Source of the DNA: Syngnathus acus
Lineage: Eukaryota > Chordata > Actinopteri > Syngnathiformes > Syngnathidae
Reading direction: 5' to 3'
Length of the DNA: 64,000 bases
Assembly (NCBI RefSeq): GCF_901709675.1
Contig: NC_051100.1
Span: 12,568,286 to 12,632,285 of the forward strand
The notes below the pieces were generated by a model. It saw only the letters and a list, made by a program, of their open reading frames with translations. It was not told the DNA's origin and made no database searches. A program made the position numbers and the translations under genes. Below, piece after piece: positions 21,701 through 31,620 of this stretch (position 1 is the stretch's first letter; each line of letters starts with the position of its first letter).

Positions 21701-21815
21701 TTACACATGTAAAATTATCTGAAACAGGCACCGTTTCATCAGCAAAACCGGTTGGGGTGGAGTGATTGGATTTGTCTACTACCCCAGTAGAAAGTGTGTT
21801 TGTGTACTGTGGCAC
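18735..21815 (-). CDS. L2-type LINE ORF2: endonuclease and reverse transcriptase
   Basis: 1026 codons, uninterrupted. After a variable N-terminal stretch, the apurinic-type endonuclease runs from about residue 90 (GFMNIRSL, LCETWL, AVIYRPPG, IIMGDFNIH) to an SDH motif near residue 290. The reverse transcriptase spans about 540-830 with SNYRPVSNLPFIAKLLEKV, LLDLSAAFDTVD, GVPQGSVLGPILFNIYM and the catalytic YADD. The C terminus carries the SRLDYCNVLFSGLP and LHWLPV blocks usual in CR1/L2 proteins. The protein nicks target DNA and copies its RNA into it. All key residues look present. The first methionine is used by default, and a start nearer the endonuclease is possible. Confidence 0.93.
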   Translation of the reverse strand: MPQYTNTLSTGVVDKSNHSTPTGFADETVPVSDNFTCVTNIYYQIPTVVTSRRANKHSRGDVRPREHNLTRISFKYPSIDTHPDRPITLKLGFMNIRSLHTKAVLVNDLITEHNLNVFGLCETWLKPNELLPLNEASPPNFVSSHVARPRKKGGGVALISNSELRLRPRSTNVFKTFEVLTVRSTALPSFYLAVIYRPPGAYSGFLDEFSEFVADLVTNADNIIIMGDFNIHMNLPSEPLTSAFQTLTDMFGFSQAVQAATHKNGNTIDLVLSRGLATSNIAVLPYTTVLSDHYLIKFEILVSCQRQESNRNYRSRNFNSMTATALSELLSPATAIFPAYTGSVDNLTNEFNATLLNAIDSVAPLCLKTRRRLPTPWFTDETRTLKQLCRKHERRWRLTKLEVFHQAWQDSLLKYKDALILAKTRYFSQVINLNKNNPKHLFDTVAKLTLRQPTPDNSFHSADEFIKFFAQKVESIRDEIKNTIPIARSSPPCTNADDHATTLSTFNSVSLERLTQMVSAAKQTTCLLDPLPAKLLKELFHILGPSVLNIIKLSVSSGIVPTAFKTAIIKPLLKRPNLDPDCLSNYRPVSNLPFIAKLLEKVVAQQLNDYMVANNRYDSFQSGFRANHSTETALAKVTNDLLIAMDSNTSSVLLLLDLSAAFDTVDFDILLGRLKSCVGISGSALGWFHSYLSNRTHRVVHGNASSELYNVTCGVPQGSVLGPILFNIYMIPLGDIIRKYNISFQCYADDTQLYMPLSMTDPRDCCNLEACLAEIKQWMSLNFLRLNPDKTEMLIIGPTRFQHLFKETAITIDNRTITQSDTVTNLGVMFDQTLSFQKHIKNITRIAFFHLRNIAKIRPILSTGDAETIIHAFVTSRLDYCNVLFSGLPKSRIKSLQLVQNAAARLLSRTRKFDHITPILANLHWLPVHLRCDFKVLLLTYKSLHGLAPSYLVDLVVPYAPSRNLRSQNATLLATPRAKKVSAGSRAFSIRAPELWNALPMDIRTATSVETFKTRLKTHFYDMAFN

Positions 21816-21968
21816 TATTCAAACTCGCTCACGCTCTAGTCTACACAAGGAGCTATGTGCATGCTGGAAGTCTAGCCTAGCGCTAGTTAACTTTAGCTTA
21901 ACAGACTCCAAACCCATCCTGACAGGTGGTCTAATCACCTGTGCCCCGGCCTGCTCTAAAGTGACCTG

Positions 21969-22733
21969 TCATGCGTGGCTCAAACAGTAATCTATATTCC
22001 TAGAAAGAGTGAAGGCGCCTTCACGGTTAGGGTGAAGGCCGTCCTTCCTCAGCAGGTCGGGGCGGCCCCAGAAGGAGGGCCAGTTATCTATAAAATACAG
22101 TCCCTGCTTATTACAGAACCCAGCCATCCATCGATTAAGGGAGACTAATCTACTAAACCTCTCATCAGTGCCTCTCCCAGGCAGGGGGCCAGAGACAAAT
22201 ACTCGATGCCGACTCATCTTTCTGGCGAGATCACAAGTCCTCGCTATGTTTCTCTTTGTGATCTCCGATTGCCTCATCCTAACATCATTGGAGCCGACGT
22301 GTATCACTATGTCCGAGTAGCTAGTGTTGTTGGAACTACGCTGTTGACTAGACCTATTGCGAGTCAGCTCCCTAAGATTAGCTTCTATGTCGGGTGCTCT
22401 GCCCCCAGAAATACACATTACCGTGGCTGGATTTTTAAGCGTAATATTTCGGGTAATGGAGTCACCTATGACCAAAGTGCGACGGCCAGTAGACCGAGAT
22501 GACTTTGGACGGCTATGCGTCTTACCTGGCTCATCGCGATTAGCAAGCCGCTTGGGGCTAATGCTAACTGGGCTAGCGGGCTGACTACAGTCCGCGACTG
22601 TATCCGCCACATCTACGGTTATCGCGCAATTCTGCTCTAACTGGCGGACACGTCCCTCTAGCAGGGACAATCTCTCTAAGAGAAGGGTGCAGTTGGTGCA
22701 CGAAGCCGTACAAACCTCTTGATCCGCAGCCAT
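21969..22733 (-). CDS. L2-type LINE ORF1: coiled-coil and SGNH esterase protein
   Basis: The frame is open from 22886, but the start at 22733 (MAADQEVCTASCTNC) fits better because the upstream 51 codons look like untranslated sequence; this gives 254 residues. Two cysteine pairs and a leucine-rich short coiled coil come first (LLLERLSLLEGRVRQLE). An SGNH/GDSL hydrolase domain follows: GDSITRN with the nucleophile serine, HVGSNDV, and DGLHPN with the catalytic Asp-His pair. Esterase-bearing ORF1 proteins are known in fish L2/CR1 LINEs, where they are thought to bind RNA or membranes. All catalytic residues are present. It lies 153 bp upstream of ORF2. Confidence 0.88.
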   Translation of the reverse strand: MAADQEVCTASCTNCTLLLERLSLLEGRVRQLEQNCAITVDVADTVADCSQPASPVSISPKRLANRDEPGKTHSRPKSSRSTGRRTLVIGDSITRNITLKNPATVMCISGGRAPDIEANLRELTRNRSSQQRSSNNTSYSDIVIHVGSNDVRMRQSEITKRNIARTCDLARKMSRHRVFVSGPLPGRGTDERFSRLVSLNRWMAGFCNKQGLYFIDNWPSFWGRPDLLRKDGLHPNREGAFTLSRNIDYCLSHA

Positions 22734-22935
22734 ACTTTGTGTCCGATGATCGACGGTAGACAAACGGCCACGAAGCCTCCGCTCTCCCAGGCACTCCGGC
22801 TGCGAAGTAAAAAAGATCGAACAGTGTAATAAAAGATTCAAACTTACTTTAGAGTCAGGGAGATGAGTTCCACGCTGGAGAAACAAAATCGTCCAAGCCT
22901 GAAAAGTATTGTGAGTCTGGGCTGAGAAGGAAGAG

Positions 22936-23218
22936 GGCGTCCGGCAGCTGTCAGCATAAGATATAAATCGTCATTTATACGATCAGCGTAAAATATAAAG
23001 TGCATCACTATTCACATTGGTCGTTAGTATTTTTTTTCTATATAATTGTGAGGTTTCTGCCTAACGCCAACATTACATTTGCATTTCCGAGCCACCTACG
23101 CCTCCGATACCATCTCATCTCAATTCAACAAATCACCCACCGCACGCCGCCACTTACGCCATCTGATTTCCGTCCTTGTTAATTTTCCAAATGCTGAAAT
23201 ACACAATTTAGATTTGAC
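22936..23218. other. Junction between LINE and Helitron, nothing recognised
   Basis: AT-rich sequence with several degenerate pyrimidine/purine stretches. No Helitron 3' hairpin of the kind seen in the large array was found here, although the Helitron coding frame ends just beyond it. Confidence 0.4.
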
Positions 23219-26200
23219 TTACCTTTCAGTATTCAAAACACAGAAAACAGGATTATGATAGCTGTAGTACGTTTGCAGGACACCTGAATAAAGAGCACAC
23301 TGAGGTCGAGAGACAAAAAATAGGTCGATCAATGTGTTTTTGTCAGTGGTAGCAGTGGTTATGAGCTGCGTGTAACCCTTTGAGCAAAACAATTCAAGGA
23401 CGGGCTTGTACGAGGCAGAGAGCGCATCTTCGTTAAAATCGCCACATACCAAGATCTGATGATGGTCCATGACTTCAAGATAACGTAACAGGTTTCCCAA
23501 GCTTGGCAGAAATGTGCGCAGACTGTGGCCCGGAGGCCTGTAAACGGCAGCGATCAACAAATTGACGGGAGCTTCGAGTTTCACCGCAACGAATTCAATG
23601 TCGGTCACACCCTGTACGTATTTCTTTTCCTGGGCCGCGATGTCACTTTTGACACAAATACCTACGCCGCCACCAAGTTTTGTCGCCAAGTCGGGACAGG
23701 TTGTATAAGAATCACTTCGATTCCTGTGAAACATGGTATAGCCTTCCAAGCAGGCAGCCGCAGATCCTCGGAGGTGTGTTTCTGTGAGGCACAAAACGTC
23801 AGCAAAACGCAGTTCATGGTGACGCGCGATATCCTGCACGTGACAAGACAGCCCTTCGGTGTTATGATGGACGACGATCAGGTCCTTCGCTTTATCTACC
23901 CTCGGCATCACGTGAAACAGGGGCATCACACCGTCCAAAGGATCCTCCGTCATCTCAGCAAGAGCAGCAGTGATTTCCGGATTTGCATGATTTTTTCTCT
24001 CATCCATATGCAGAATATGAAGACCACTGAGCGAAGTCACTCTACTCAGAGCTACGTAGCTCATGCCGTGTTCGAAAACGCCTTTCAGCGAAACCGCGGC
24101 CTCTGATGTCGTCATGCCTTGTACCTTATGGATCGTGCAAGCAAATGCAAGCTTAACGGGAAACTGCCGGCGCACCACTCCGGAATTCTGCATCCTCTCC
24201 TCCTGTCTGTCAATGAACACAGAATTCGCAGCACTTCTCGTCTTAGTGACACAGTCTAGTTCCAGCCCAAGTTTCTGTACACGCGCTTCGTTCGGGTAAT
24301 TCACCAATTGCACAACTTTTGCAAATGTCCCGTTGCACAGACCTGCTCGAACATCAATATTGCGCGTGATCATAACGCGGGCGCCGACGGCGACTTTGAT
24401 CGAGTCGGGCAACCCGTTCTTAGGTCCTTGGACAGGGGTCGCTTGCCTTGCCATTTTGCCGGTTTTTTTGTCTTTCTTGTAGTCATCTGCGTCAATTTGC
24501 ACAATGTCCTTATGAAGCAGATTCAGCATCGCGGAATTATGGCCGTCTACCTGTTTATTGGTGGCAAAAATATGCAGAATATTCTTTGGACACGTTACCG
24601 GAGAAGCGTACCTCGTAGCAAGCAGAGATGCGTCCGGTTCCGACAGTTCGTGAGACTTGTCTTTGACGCGGAGTCTGTTCAGCAGTTCGGCAAAGGCGGC
24701 ATCGTCTTTCTGCCTCATGATGTCCGTGAGCGTGATCTTTTTGAAGTTGTCACGCCAGTGGTCCAGCCGAGTAGGATCGTACACGCACAAAGGTTTGGAT
24801 TGTTTCACAGGAGGGAGCTGAAAGAAATCTCCGACAGCAAGTACAGACATACCGCCAAAAGGTAAATCGGTTCCTTTGATTTGTTTCAATCTGGTATTCA
24901 CGTAGGCAAAAAGGTCTTTCGACACCATGGAAATCTCGTCGATAATGAGTATTTCAGCGATCGAAAGCTCCGCTCTGACTTCGTCCAGTTTGTTGCCCAG
25001 GCCTTGATACGGGGGTTTGAGACTTCTCGGCAGTTTGAGGAGAGAATGCAAAGTGGTCCCTGAAATGTTAAATGCCGCCGTACCGGTGAAGGCTGCGAGA
25101 ACAACAGTCTGTTTGCAAATGTCCGCTTCCTCAGCCAGTCGCGGTAGTCTGAGCAGTATTTTCGTGGCCTCCGCGTGGATACATTTGATCAGATGTGATT
25201 TGCCGGTCCCGGCGCCACCGTTCACATAGTAGAAAAACTGCTCGATCGGCTTCGAGCTACAAGCTCGTTTTACGCACCAATCTCGGACCTTGTAGAACAC
25301 GGACGCTTGTTTTCGGTTCAGGTTTCGATACATACCGCGTAACACCGTGGGATCGATGGCAGCAGGTTCAGCCACAATAGCCATTTCTCTTGTCGCCGAC
25401 CTCACATATATATAGTCGGGGACATTTTCCTCCGCGTTCTCAGTCGGGTCGTCTCTCGCGTTGATTTCCTCAATGCATTCGAGTCTTTGCAGCTCACTCT
25501 CGGGAGCCAGGTGGCACCATTCGTTTACGTTGAGCCCACTTTCCTCCAACTCTCTGATGGCATCCTCAATGTCTCCACTGTGTTTCTCGTACGTTTTTCT
25601 GTTCCTTTTGACAATTTCGGACACGCGCTCCACACGGTCGGCGTACGGTAACTGTACACAGGCGTGCTCGTGGAACAACTGAGAGGTGGGAAAGCGTTCG
25701 GATTTCAACTGGCAATCAGCACGATGAGGCAGGTACAGCTTGAGCAAGGTGCGGTGATATTCCTCTGGATTCTTTTGTTCTGAGAATTTACAATATTTGA
25801 TGACCGCAGGTTTTTCCGTTCTTTTTTGTACAAACCCCATATCGTTCAGCAGACGCAAAACGTTTTTACCTTTGACTTGTTTGCCATAAACAATTCTGCA
25901 ACTTGATGCAAAATCAGCCAAGCACATTACTTCAAATTCCTCCGTCTGAGGTCTGCATTTATATTTGTCTGGCAGCCCAGTCATCCACACTTCGTGCGAG
26001 TCCTGGGTTTTGCCCTCAAGCAGCGAGAGAGGATAACTCTTTTTCAGCGCATCGTCACTCGTCTGCACAAATACCACACTACGAGACGACTGTTTCATAT
26101 GCAAGCCGCATGCGCGCGCCACACACTCCTGAGCACTCACTTCTCTCTTCTTGGAGTACGCTTGCATAATTTGTTTCATTTCGTCGTTCTCGTTGACATT

Positions 26201-28501
26201 TTCGTTGCGGGAGTTTTCAATAACCGATTTCAGGTATTGGCTCAGACCGTGTTCCGCTTTGCTGATGTAGCTGCAGATGTACGCGATGCAAGAATAGGCA
26301 TTCAGGATGTATTGGATGTCCAGATTTCCATCCCAGGCAAGAAGCAAATGGCGGTTGTAGTAGTTGACCCAGCAGTCTTTGGGTTCTCGCTTAAGCACGA
26401 CAGAACTCGACGAGGCCGTCAGGTGCAAACAGTTCATAAAGTCGTCACCTGTGAGCTCGCATTTAGCCAGTAGCTGAGGCAAAGTCAGGGATGAAGTTTC
26501 AGGCTCATTCAGGAGATTTAGCACGGGAACAAGCTTGCCGTTGGCCGCCGAGCGATTCTCCGCGTGTCCGTCTCGATTGTCATCGTCTACGGGCGCAGGT
26601 CTGATGATCATCGTTTCATGGCACGGTTGTTTGGGGAATCCAAAACGGCAATTCGCACCCTGGTGTTTGACACACGTTTTGGAGTGACTTTTGCTGTGCA
26701 TCTGAACTTCTGTGACTTTTTTGTACAATTCGGGTTCCTTTTGCGGGTCCGGCAGCTCGGCGGAGATGTAGCGGGATACAAAATCACAGATGGCTTTGTC
26801 TGAGGATTCCTCAAATACAGGAGCACCTTTAACCCATATGAGGCAATGAATGTGAGGACTTCCTCTGTGCTGAAACTCTAATCGGTAAAAGTAGTCAACC
26901 ACTTCACCAATCGGTTGCGCCGGAGAGAGGATCAAATCTCTGAACAGAGCTTCCACACGTTTGTCAAACATGCGCATCGTCGTCACCGGATTGCCACGTA
27001 GAATTTCGCACTTGGTAGCCCAGTCCAATCCAGCAAAATTCACTACTTCACCTTGTTGCGCTTTAATGGCAGTGATGACCTCTTCCCAACGCATTTCAGC
27101 AGCAGAAAATGTGCAAAAGAACGTGGGTGTACCCAGCTGTCGGATCATTGCAAAAAGATCTTTGGTGGTTCTCTCCCAATAGGCTGGCGTGCCTCTCAGT
27201 GGCGTCATGAAGCGGACGGCGTCTTTGCTGCGCACCAGTTTTTCAACTTGACGTTTGTCCTGAAGCATAGCGTTGGTAATTCTTCGACCATCTCGGGTAA
27301 ACGGTTTACCTTTGCGTAGCTGTATTGTCATGCTCGACGTCGCCTGGTAGATTTCGGTCACAAACTGAGCAAAGAACAAGTAGGTCGGATCCCTCGCAAA
27401 ACGTTCATCCACGCAACACAGTCGGGTTTTGAAATACTTGCTCGGTGTGAGTTTTATCCGTCTCTCTTCATCGAGCGTGTTTTGCCCGGTCGGGAACTGC
27501 ACCGGAAAAGCCATGGCCTCGAGTTTGGGAGTCTTGAAAAAGCTTACTGGGTTATTTCTTTCTGCAGGAGCAACAGAGTAAATGCCCTCAGTGAAACTCA
27601 TAATTTCCTCCGACACGTCACTCGGTTGGAGACATGATTCAAGTATAACTCCACCGTTAGGTTGATCCCCATCTTCTACATTTCCTTGTTGCTGATTGTT
27701 ACCCCTGTTGACATTTTGTGACTCACTGTTCATTCCACACAGAGCTTCACTCTCAAATCTGTATATCTCCTCCAGAGCTTCCTCATTGTACTCACTGTCG
27801 CTCATTTCCGCTTCATCTGAGCTGCTCTCGTCATCAGTGAGGGTTGGGTCGCAAAGGTCAGGATCGTCGCGGATAGTTATGCTTCCGTATTGCGGATGAA
27901 TTTGCTTCAGTTTTATCAGAGCGCTCATTAGCTTGGACCAAGTAACAGTTTGAAAAAACTGATGGCCTTTGTAGCAAAGTCGTCTCTTCAGTTTCACTCT
28001 CAACACCTGCGACTTACTTCTTATCCTCGGCAAGGCATTGACTGTCTCCTGTACTTCCGACGGCACGCACACAACATTTCCGCGAATGGCTCGTTGTTGA
28101 CCTTTGGGAAGCGGTACAATTTTGGCAAACGCTATGCATTTGGAAATGAGGTGTCTCTCCAATATGTTCAATCCACGCAGTTCTGTTGGAATATCAGCTA
28201 GCGTGAGATTGTTTGCAACAGCGATTGCTGGCATTTTACCATCTTTGAGATGTGTATGGCAGGTGTGACATATCCACTCTAGTTTCCTCTCAGCCGGTAC
28301 TCTACACGACGTATGACATTCATCGTTACAAATATGAACAAATTGTCCCGTGAGACAACGTGCGACAACATCTCGGTTCTGCTTATAAAGGAGACGCCGA
28401 CAAGACTGTACCTGGTTGGGAAATAAAGCTCTGTGGCAAACTGTGCAAACAAACGTGGGTGCATTCTTAATTTGGTCTTTGAACAGGTCGACGGCTTTCA
28501 T
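23219..28501 (-). CDS. Helitron Rep-helicase-endonuclease protein
   Basis: 1760 codons, open. Residues about 15-85 hold a PHD/RING-like zinc region ([30 protein letters not shown]). The rolling-circle Rep domain has the two-histidine motif PHIHCLIW near 550 and a two-tyrosine motif YICSYISK near 745. A PIF1-type helicase follows with Walker [12 protein letters not shown] (about 1100), Walker [11 protein letters not shown] (about 1187), GDFFQLPPV and the C-terminal [12 protein letters not shown] / YVALSRV motifs. The last 230 residues are an apurinic-type endonuclease ([23 protein letters not shown]). It would nick, unwind and replicate the element through a single-stranded intermediate. The frame is open for about 27 codons upstream of the ATG, overlapping the 356-codon frame, so the true start may lie in a fusion. 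Confidence 0.93.
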   Translation of the reverse strand: MKAVDLFKDQIKNAPTFVCTVCHRALFPNQVQSCRRLLYKQNRDVVARCLTGQFVHICNDECHTSCRVPAERKLEWICHTCHTHLKDGKMPAIAVANNLTLADIPTELRGLNILERHLISKCIAFAKIVPLPKGQQRAIRGNVVCVPSEVQETVNALPRIRSKSQVLRVKLKRRLCYKGHQFFQTVTWSKLMSALIKLKQIHPQYGSITIRDDPDLCDPTLTDDESSSDEAEMSDSEYNEEALEEIYRFESEALCGMNSESQNVNRGNNQQQGNVEDGDQPNGGVILESCLQPSDVSEEIMSFTEGIYSVAPAERNNPVSFFKTPKLEAMAFPVQFPTGQNTLDEERRIKLTPSKYFKTRLCCVDERFARDPTYLFFAQFVTEIYQATSSMTIQLRKGKPFTRDGRRITNAMLQDKRQVEKLVRSKDAVRFMTPLRGTPAYWERTTKDLFAMIRQLGTPTFFCTFSAAEMRWEEVITAIKAQQGEVVNFAGLDWATKCEILRGNPVTTMRMFDKRVEALFRDLILSPAQPIGEVVDYFYRLEFQHRGSPHIHCLIWVKGAPVFEESSDKAICDFVSRYISAELPDPQKEPELYKKVTEVQMHSKSHSKTCVKHQGANCRFGFPKQPCHETMIIRPAPVDDDNRDGHAENRSAANGKLVPVLNLLNEPETSSLTLPQLLAKCELTGDDFMNCLHLTASSSSVVLKREPKDCWVNYYNRHLLLAWDGNLDIQYILNAYSCIAYICSYISKAEHGLSQYLKSVIENSRNENVNENDEMKQIMQAYSKKREVSAQECVARACGLHMKQSSRSVVFVQTSDDALKKSYPLSLLEGKTQDSHEVWMTGLPDKYKCRPQTEEFEVMCLADFASSCRIVYGKQVKGKNVLRLLNDMGFVQKRTEKPAVIKYCKFSEQKNPEEYHRTLLKLYLPHRADCQLKSERFPTSQLFHEHACVQLPYADRVERVSEIVKRNRKTYEKHSGDIEDAIRELEESGLNVNEWCHLAPESELQRLECIEEINARDDPTENAEENVPDYIYVRSATREMAIVAEPAAIDPTVLRGMYRNLNRKQASVFYKVRDWCVKRACSSKPIEQFFYYVNGGAGTGKSHLIKCIHAEATKILLRLPRLAEEADICKQTVVLAAFTGTAAFNISGTTLHSLLKLPRSLKPPYQGLGNKLDEVRAELSIAEILIIDEISMVSKDLFAYVNTRLKQIKGTDLPFGGMSVLAVGDFFQLPPVKQSKPLCVYDPTRLDHWRDNFKKITLTDIMRQKDDAAFAELLNRLRVKDKSHELSEPDASLLATRYASPVTCPKNILHIFATNKQVDGHNSAMLNLLHKDIVQIDADDYKKDKKTGKMARQATPVQGPKNGLPDSIKVAVGARVMITRNIDVRAGLCNGTFAKVVQLVNYPNEARVQKLGLELDCVTKTRSAANSVFIDRQEERMQNSGVVRRQFPVKLAFACTIHKVQGMTTSEAAVSLKGVFEHGMSYVALSRVTSLSGLHILHMDERKNHANPEITAALAEMTEDPLDGVMPLFHVMPRVDKAKDLIVVHHNTEGLSCHVQDIARHHELRFADVLCLTETHLRGSAAACLEGYTMFHRNRSDSYTTCPDLATKLGGGVGICVKSDIAAQEKKYVQGVTDIEFVAVKLEAPVNLLIAAVYRPPGHSLRTFLPSLGNLLRYLEVMDHHQILVCGDFNEDALSASYKPVLELFCSKGYTQLITTATTDKNTLIDLFFVSRPQCALYSGVLQTYYSYHNPVFCVLNTER

Positions 28502-28523
28502 TAACGCACATTCGTTTCGCTCT

Positions 28524-29594
28524 CTACATAGCCGATTTATGATTTTGTATTTTTTGTAAAATCGTACTTGCTCTGGTCATTGTTTTATTATGCAATGAAT
28601 CAGATTTTGTTCTCATAATGGACCTCATGATTTCCTGATGTTTGGCTCTGAATTCAGGATTGCTTGAATAACGGTGTTTAAAGTAAAAGCGCTGTCTAGA
28701 ATTAAATCTAATATCGTCACGATAACGCTGTGTAATATACATGCGCTGTCTTGTTTTAAATTCAGGGTTGTCACGGTAACGTTGCGTTATGTAGGTACGC
28801 TGTCTCGCATTGAACTCAGGGTCGTCACGGTAACGTTGCGTTACGTAGGAACGTCGCCTTGCATTAAACTCAGGTTCGTCACGGTAACGTTGCGTTACGT
28901 AGGAACGTTGCCTTGCATTAAACTCAGGGTCGTCACGGTAACGTTGCCTTACGTAGGAACGTTGCCTTGCATTAAACTCAGGGTCGTCACGGTAACGCTG
29001 CGTTACGTAGGAACGTTGTCTTGCATTAAACTGAAGGTCATCACGGTATCGTTGCGTTCTGTAGGTGCATCGTCCCATTCGAAAACAATCATCTGTCTTA
29101 TAACGAAGTAAGAAGCGGGAATGATTTTTCTTCTTAAAGATATGATCAGTCTTACATCGTTGTGTATAATAGGACTTTTGTTTAGTGCGAAAATGTACGT
29201 CTTGCTGATAACGCATTGTAACATAACACCTCTTCCTTTGTCTTAGCTCTAAATATTGACTGTACCTTTCCTTATTTCTCAGATTTTTATTTCTTCTCTT
29301 TAGTTCCTGTTTTGTAAGTCTTTGTTCAGATTTAGCATTCAAATTTTCCTGTGCCTTAATTCGTCTTAGAAATTTTCTCCTACTTGATTTCGGAATTTTT
29401 GACAAGCGTTGGAGCTCTTTACCTGTAGTCCAAGAAACCACTTCGCCATCGATCAACTCGTCGCAGTGACGTTGTTCGCCAGCAGGTGTTGTAGAATCAC
29501 TCATCTCCAAATATGAAGTCTCGGAAACAGCTTTGCTTACACCGTCGTCGTCAACATCTGCCAGCACAGATTGCAATGAAGTACATGGCACCAT
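28524..29594 (-). CDS. Helitron-associated basic repeat protein (probable N-terminal part)
   Basis: 356 codons. After an acidic N terminus (about 1-75), residues about 115-330 consist of roughly 11 copies of an 18-residue unit like [18 protein letters not shown], of which five are nearly identical at the DNA level (54-bp repeats, 28770-29030). The units are strongly charged and aromatic-spaced, suggesting helices binding nucleic acid. Similar repeats occur upstream of the zinc region in animal Helitron proteins, so this is probably the N-terminal part of the same protein. It ends 22 bp before the Rep ATG in a frame offset by one base, which suggests a single indel has split one gene. No separate function is known to me. 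Confidence 0.7.
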   Translation of the reverse strand: MVPCTSLQSVLADVDDDGVSKAVSETSYLEMSDSTTPAGEQRHCDELIDGEVVSWTTGKELQRLSKIPKSSRRKFLRRIKAQENLNAKSEQRLTKQELKRRNKNLRNKERYSQYLELRQRKRCYVTMRYQQDVHFRTKQKSYYTQRCKTDHIFKKKNHSRFLLRYKTDDCFRMGRCTYRTQRYRDDLQFNARQRSYVTQRYRDDPEFNARQRSYVRQRYRDDPEFNARQRSYVTQRYRDEPEFNARRRSYVTQRYRDDPEFNARQRTYITQRYRDNPEFKTRQRMYITQRYRDDIRFNSRQRFYFKHRYSSNPEFRAKHQEIMRSIMRTKSDSLHNKTMTRASTILQKIQNHKSAM

Positions 29595-29770
29595 CTCAAT
29601 GTCATTTGTAGGAACATCAATAGGTCCAAACTGAACCGGTACAAGCGAGGAATTTGCTCAATTTAATAAATGTTCATGTCAAATGTGCCAAAAGTGAATG
29701 CGTAATTTTATACCACAAATGTACTAATTATGCGGTAAATGTTTTAGAACGAAAAAAACTGCAGAATAAT

Positions 29771-29850
29771 GGGTTTTGATCCCACACGGGAAAATGTCTC
29801 ACATTCGGAAACGCTTGTGCTCCCGACTGAGCTAATCAGGATCCTTCCAT
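29771..29850 (-). repeat. tRNA-like module 1 inside Helentron-like DNA
   Basis: The minus strand reads CCTGATTAGCTCAGTCGGGA GC..., a good tRNA D-arm/A-box, with a degenerate B-box-like GGATCAAAACCC about 45 bp later. Related copies lie at about 29985-30062 and 31660-31737. The T-arm is imperfect, so I treat it as a tRNA-derived relic and not a functional tRNA. Confidence 0.6.
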
Positions 29851-30961
29851 CAAACTGGTGGAATCTGCTTAATGTAATGAATGTTTATGTTGAATGTGAA
29901 AAGTTACAAATGATAAGCGTCAAAAATGATAAGCGGCAAAAATAATAAAGGAAATAAATGACATGAATTTGTGTCATGAAAAACCCACGCGGGTTTCGAT
30001 ACCACACGCGAAAACGTCTCGCGTTCTGAAACGTTTGTGCTCCCAACGGAGATAATCAGGTTCCTTCCTTCAAGGTGTTTGAATTTGGTTAATGTAATGA
30101 ATGTGTTTGTTGAATGCGAATGCGTAATCAAAGTGGTGGAAATTGCTTAATGTATGAATGTTGAATGCGAATGACAAAAGTTACAAATGATAAGCGTTAA
30201 AAATGATAAGCGGGAAGAATAAAAAGGGAAATAAATTATTGTGAAATAAATGGGAAAATGTTACGAATACATGTTACAAAAAAGTTACAAATGATAATGT
30301 AATGAATTAATGTAGGTGGTTGAATTTGGATAATGTAATGAATGTGTTTGTTGAATGCGAATGCGTAATCAAAGTGGTGGAAATTGCTTAATGTAATGAA
30401 TGTTGAATGCGAATGACAAAAGTTACAAATGATAAGCGTTAAAAATGATAAGCGGGATGAATAAAAAGGGAAATAAATTATTGTGAAATAAATGGGAAAA
30501 TGTTACAAATACATGTTACAAAAAAGTTACAAATGATAATGTAATGAATTAATGTAGGTGGTTGAATTCGGATAATGTAATGAATGTGTTTGTTGAATGC
30601 GAATGCATAATCAAAGTGGTGGAAATTGCTTAATGTAATGAATGTTGAATGCGAATGACAAAAGTTACAAATGATAAGCGTTAAAAATGATAAGCGGGAT
30701 GAATAAAAAGGGAAATAAATTATTGTGAAATAAATGGGAAAATGTTACAAATACATGTTACAAAAAAGTTACAAATGATAATGTAATGAATTAATGTAGG
30801 TGGTTGAATTTGGTTAATGTAATGAATGTGTTTGTTGAATGCGAATGCGTAATCAAAGTGGTGGAAATTGCTTAATGTAATGAACGTTGAATGCGAATGA
30901 CAAAAGTTACAAATGATAAGCGTTGAAAATGATAAGCGGAAGGAATAAAGAGTAAAATAAT

Positions 30962-31015
30962 TTATGACGCCCAATGTGGGAATCGAACCCACTACAGGAA
31001 ACTGGCTCGGGTTGA
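30962..31015 (-). repeat. tRNA-like module 2 (T-arm/B-box) inside Helentron-like DNA
   Basis: On the minus strand GTGGGTTCGATTCCCAC forms a perfect T-arm with a consensus B box (GGTTCGATTCC). Copies lie at about 12938-12965 (one change) and 31915-31950. No matching D-arm was identified upstream, so it is a half-tRNA-like module that travels with the repeat unit. Confidence 0.6.
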
Positions 31016-31269
31016 CGTTGCCATTAAGAATGAATGGGGGATTTTAAGGCACAAATTTGCTAATTACTTAAAAACGGTAAATGTTATGAACGAGAAAAAT
31101 GGTGGCAAGCGTGACATGAATTTTTGGGACGTGTGAAAGTTTGAACGGGGTGAATCGGTTGAAGCATGTGGGAGTAGTTAGATGCCAAAAAAGTGGGAGG
31201 AATAAGTTGTTTAATAAAAACTAGAAATTGCAATTTCTGGAGAAATTGCGTGTGAAGGCGAAGGCCAAT

Positions 31270-31620
31270 GTTAAGTTACAAATGTTACAAAAAATTTACA
31301 AATGAGAAATGTTAAAAATGAAATGTTACAAATGTTACAAAAAATTTACAAATGAGAAATGTTAAAAATGAAATGTTACAAATGTTACAAAAAATTTACA
31401 AATGAGAAATGTTAAAAATGAAATGTTACAAATGAGAAATGTTAAAAATGAAATGTTACAAATGTTACAAAAAAATGTACAAATGATAAATGTTAAAAAT
31501 GAAATGTTACAAATGTTAAAAAAAATTACAAATGATAAATGTTAAAAATTAAATGTTACAAATGTTACAAAAAATTACAAATGATAAATGTTAAAAATTA
31601 AATGTTACAAAAAAGCTACA
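31270..31620 (+). repeat. GTTACAAATG minisatellite
   Basis: About seven to eight copies of a 45-58-bp unit containing GTTACAAATGTTACAAAAA and GAGAAATGTTAAAAATG. Same family as 12325-12765. Confidence 0.85.

Larger units (their letters stand above)
18361..22935 (-). mobile_element. Near full-length L2/CR1-group LINE
   Basis: The order on the minus strand is a short 5' region, ORF1 (esterase type), a 150-bp gap, ORF2 (endonuclease and reverse transcriptase), and a 3' UTR that matches the truncated copies at 16740-16930 and 60840-61020. Both ORFs are open, suggesting a recent insertion. Unlike those copies, the 3' terminal segment (the CAAGTCAAGTTTATTTG tail) is absent. Homology stops near 18361 and GC-rich unrelated sequence follows to about 18245. 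No target duplication was found. Confidence 0.88.
23219..29640 (-). mobile_element. Helentron-type Helitron, coding region nearly intact
   Basis: Two minus-strand frames, a repeat-rich 356-codon protein and a 1760-codon Rep-helicase-endonuclease, together make the coding part of an autonomous rolling-circle transposon. A C-terminal endonuclease fused to the helicase is the hallmark of Helentrons. The terminal signals expected for this element were not found at either side in the minus orientation. At 29680 the sequence passes into plus-oriented Helentron-like repeat DNA. Confidence 0.88.

Noticed and set aside
23525-28201. Numerous plus-strand frames of 60-193 codons
   Set aside because: All lie opposite the Helitron Rep-helicase-endonuclease frame and show no domains of their own.
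28674-29111. 145-codon plus-strand open frame with an 18-residue repeat
   Set aside because: It is the antisense shadow of the 54-bp repeats inside the Helitron repeat protein.
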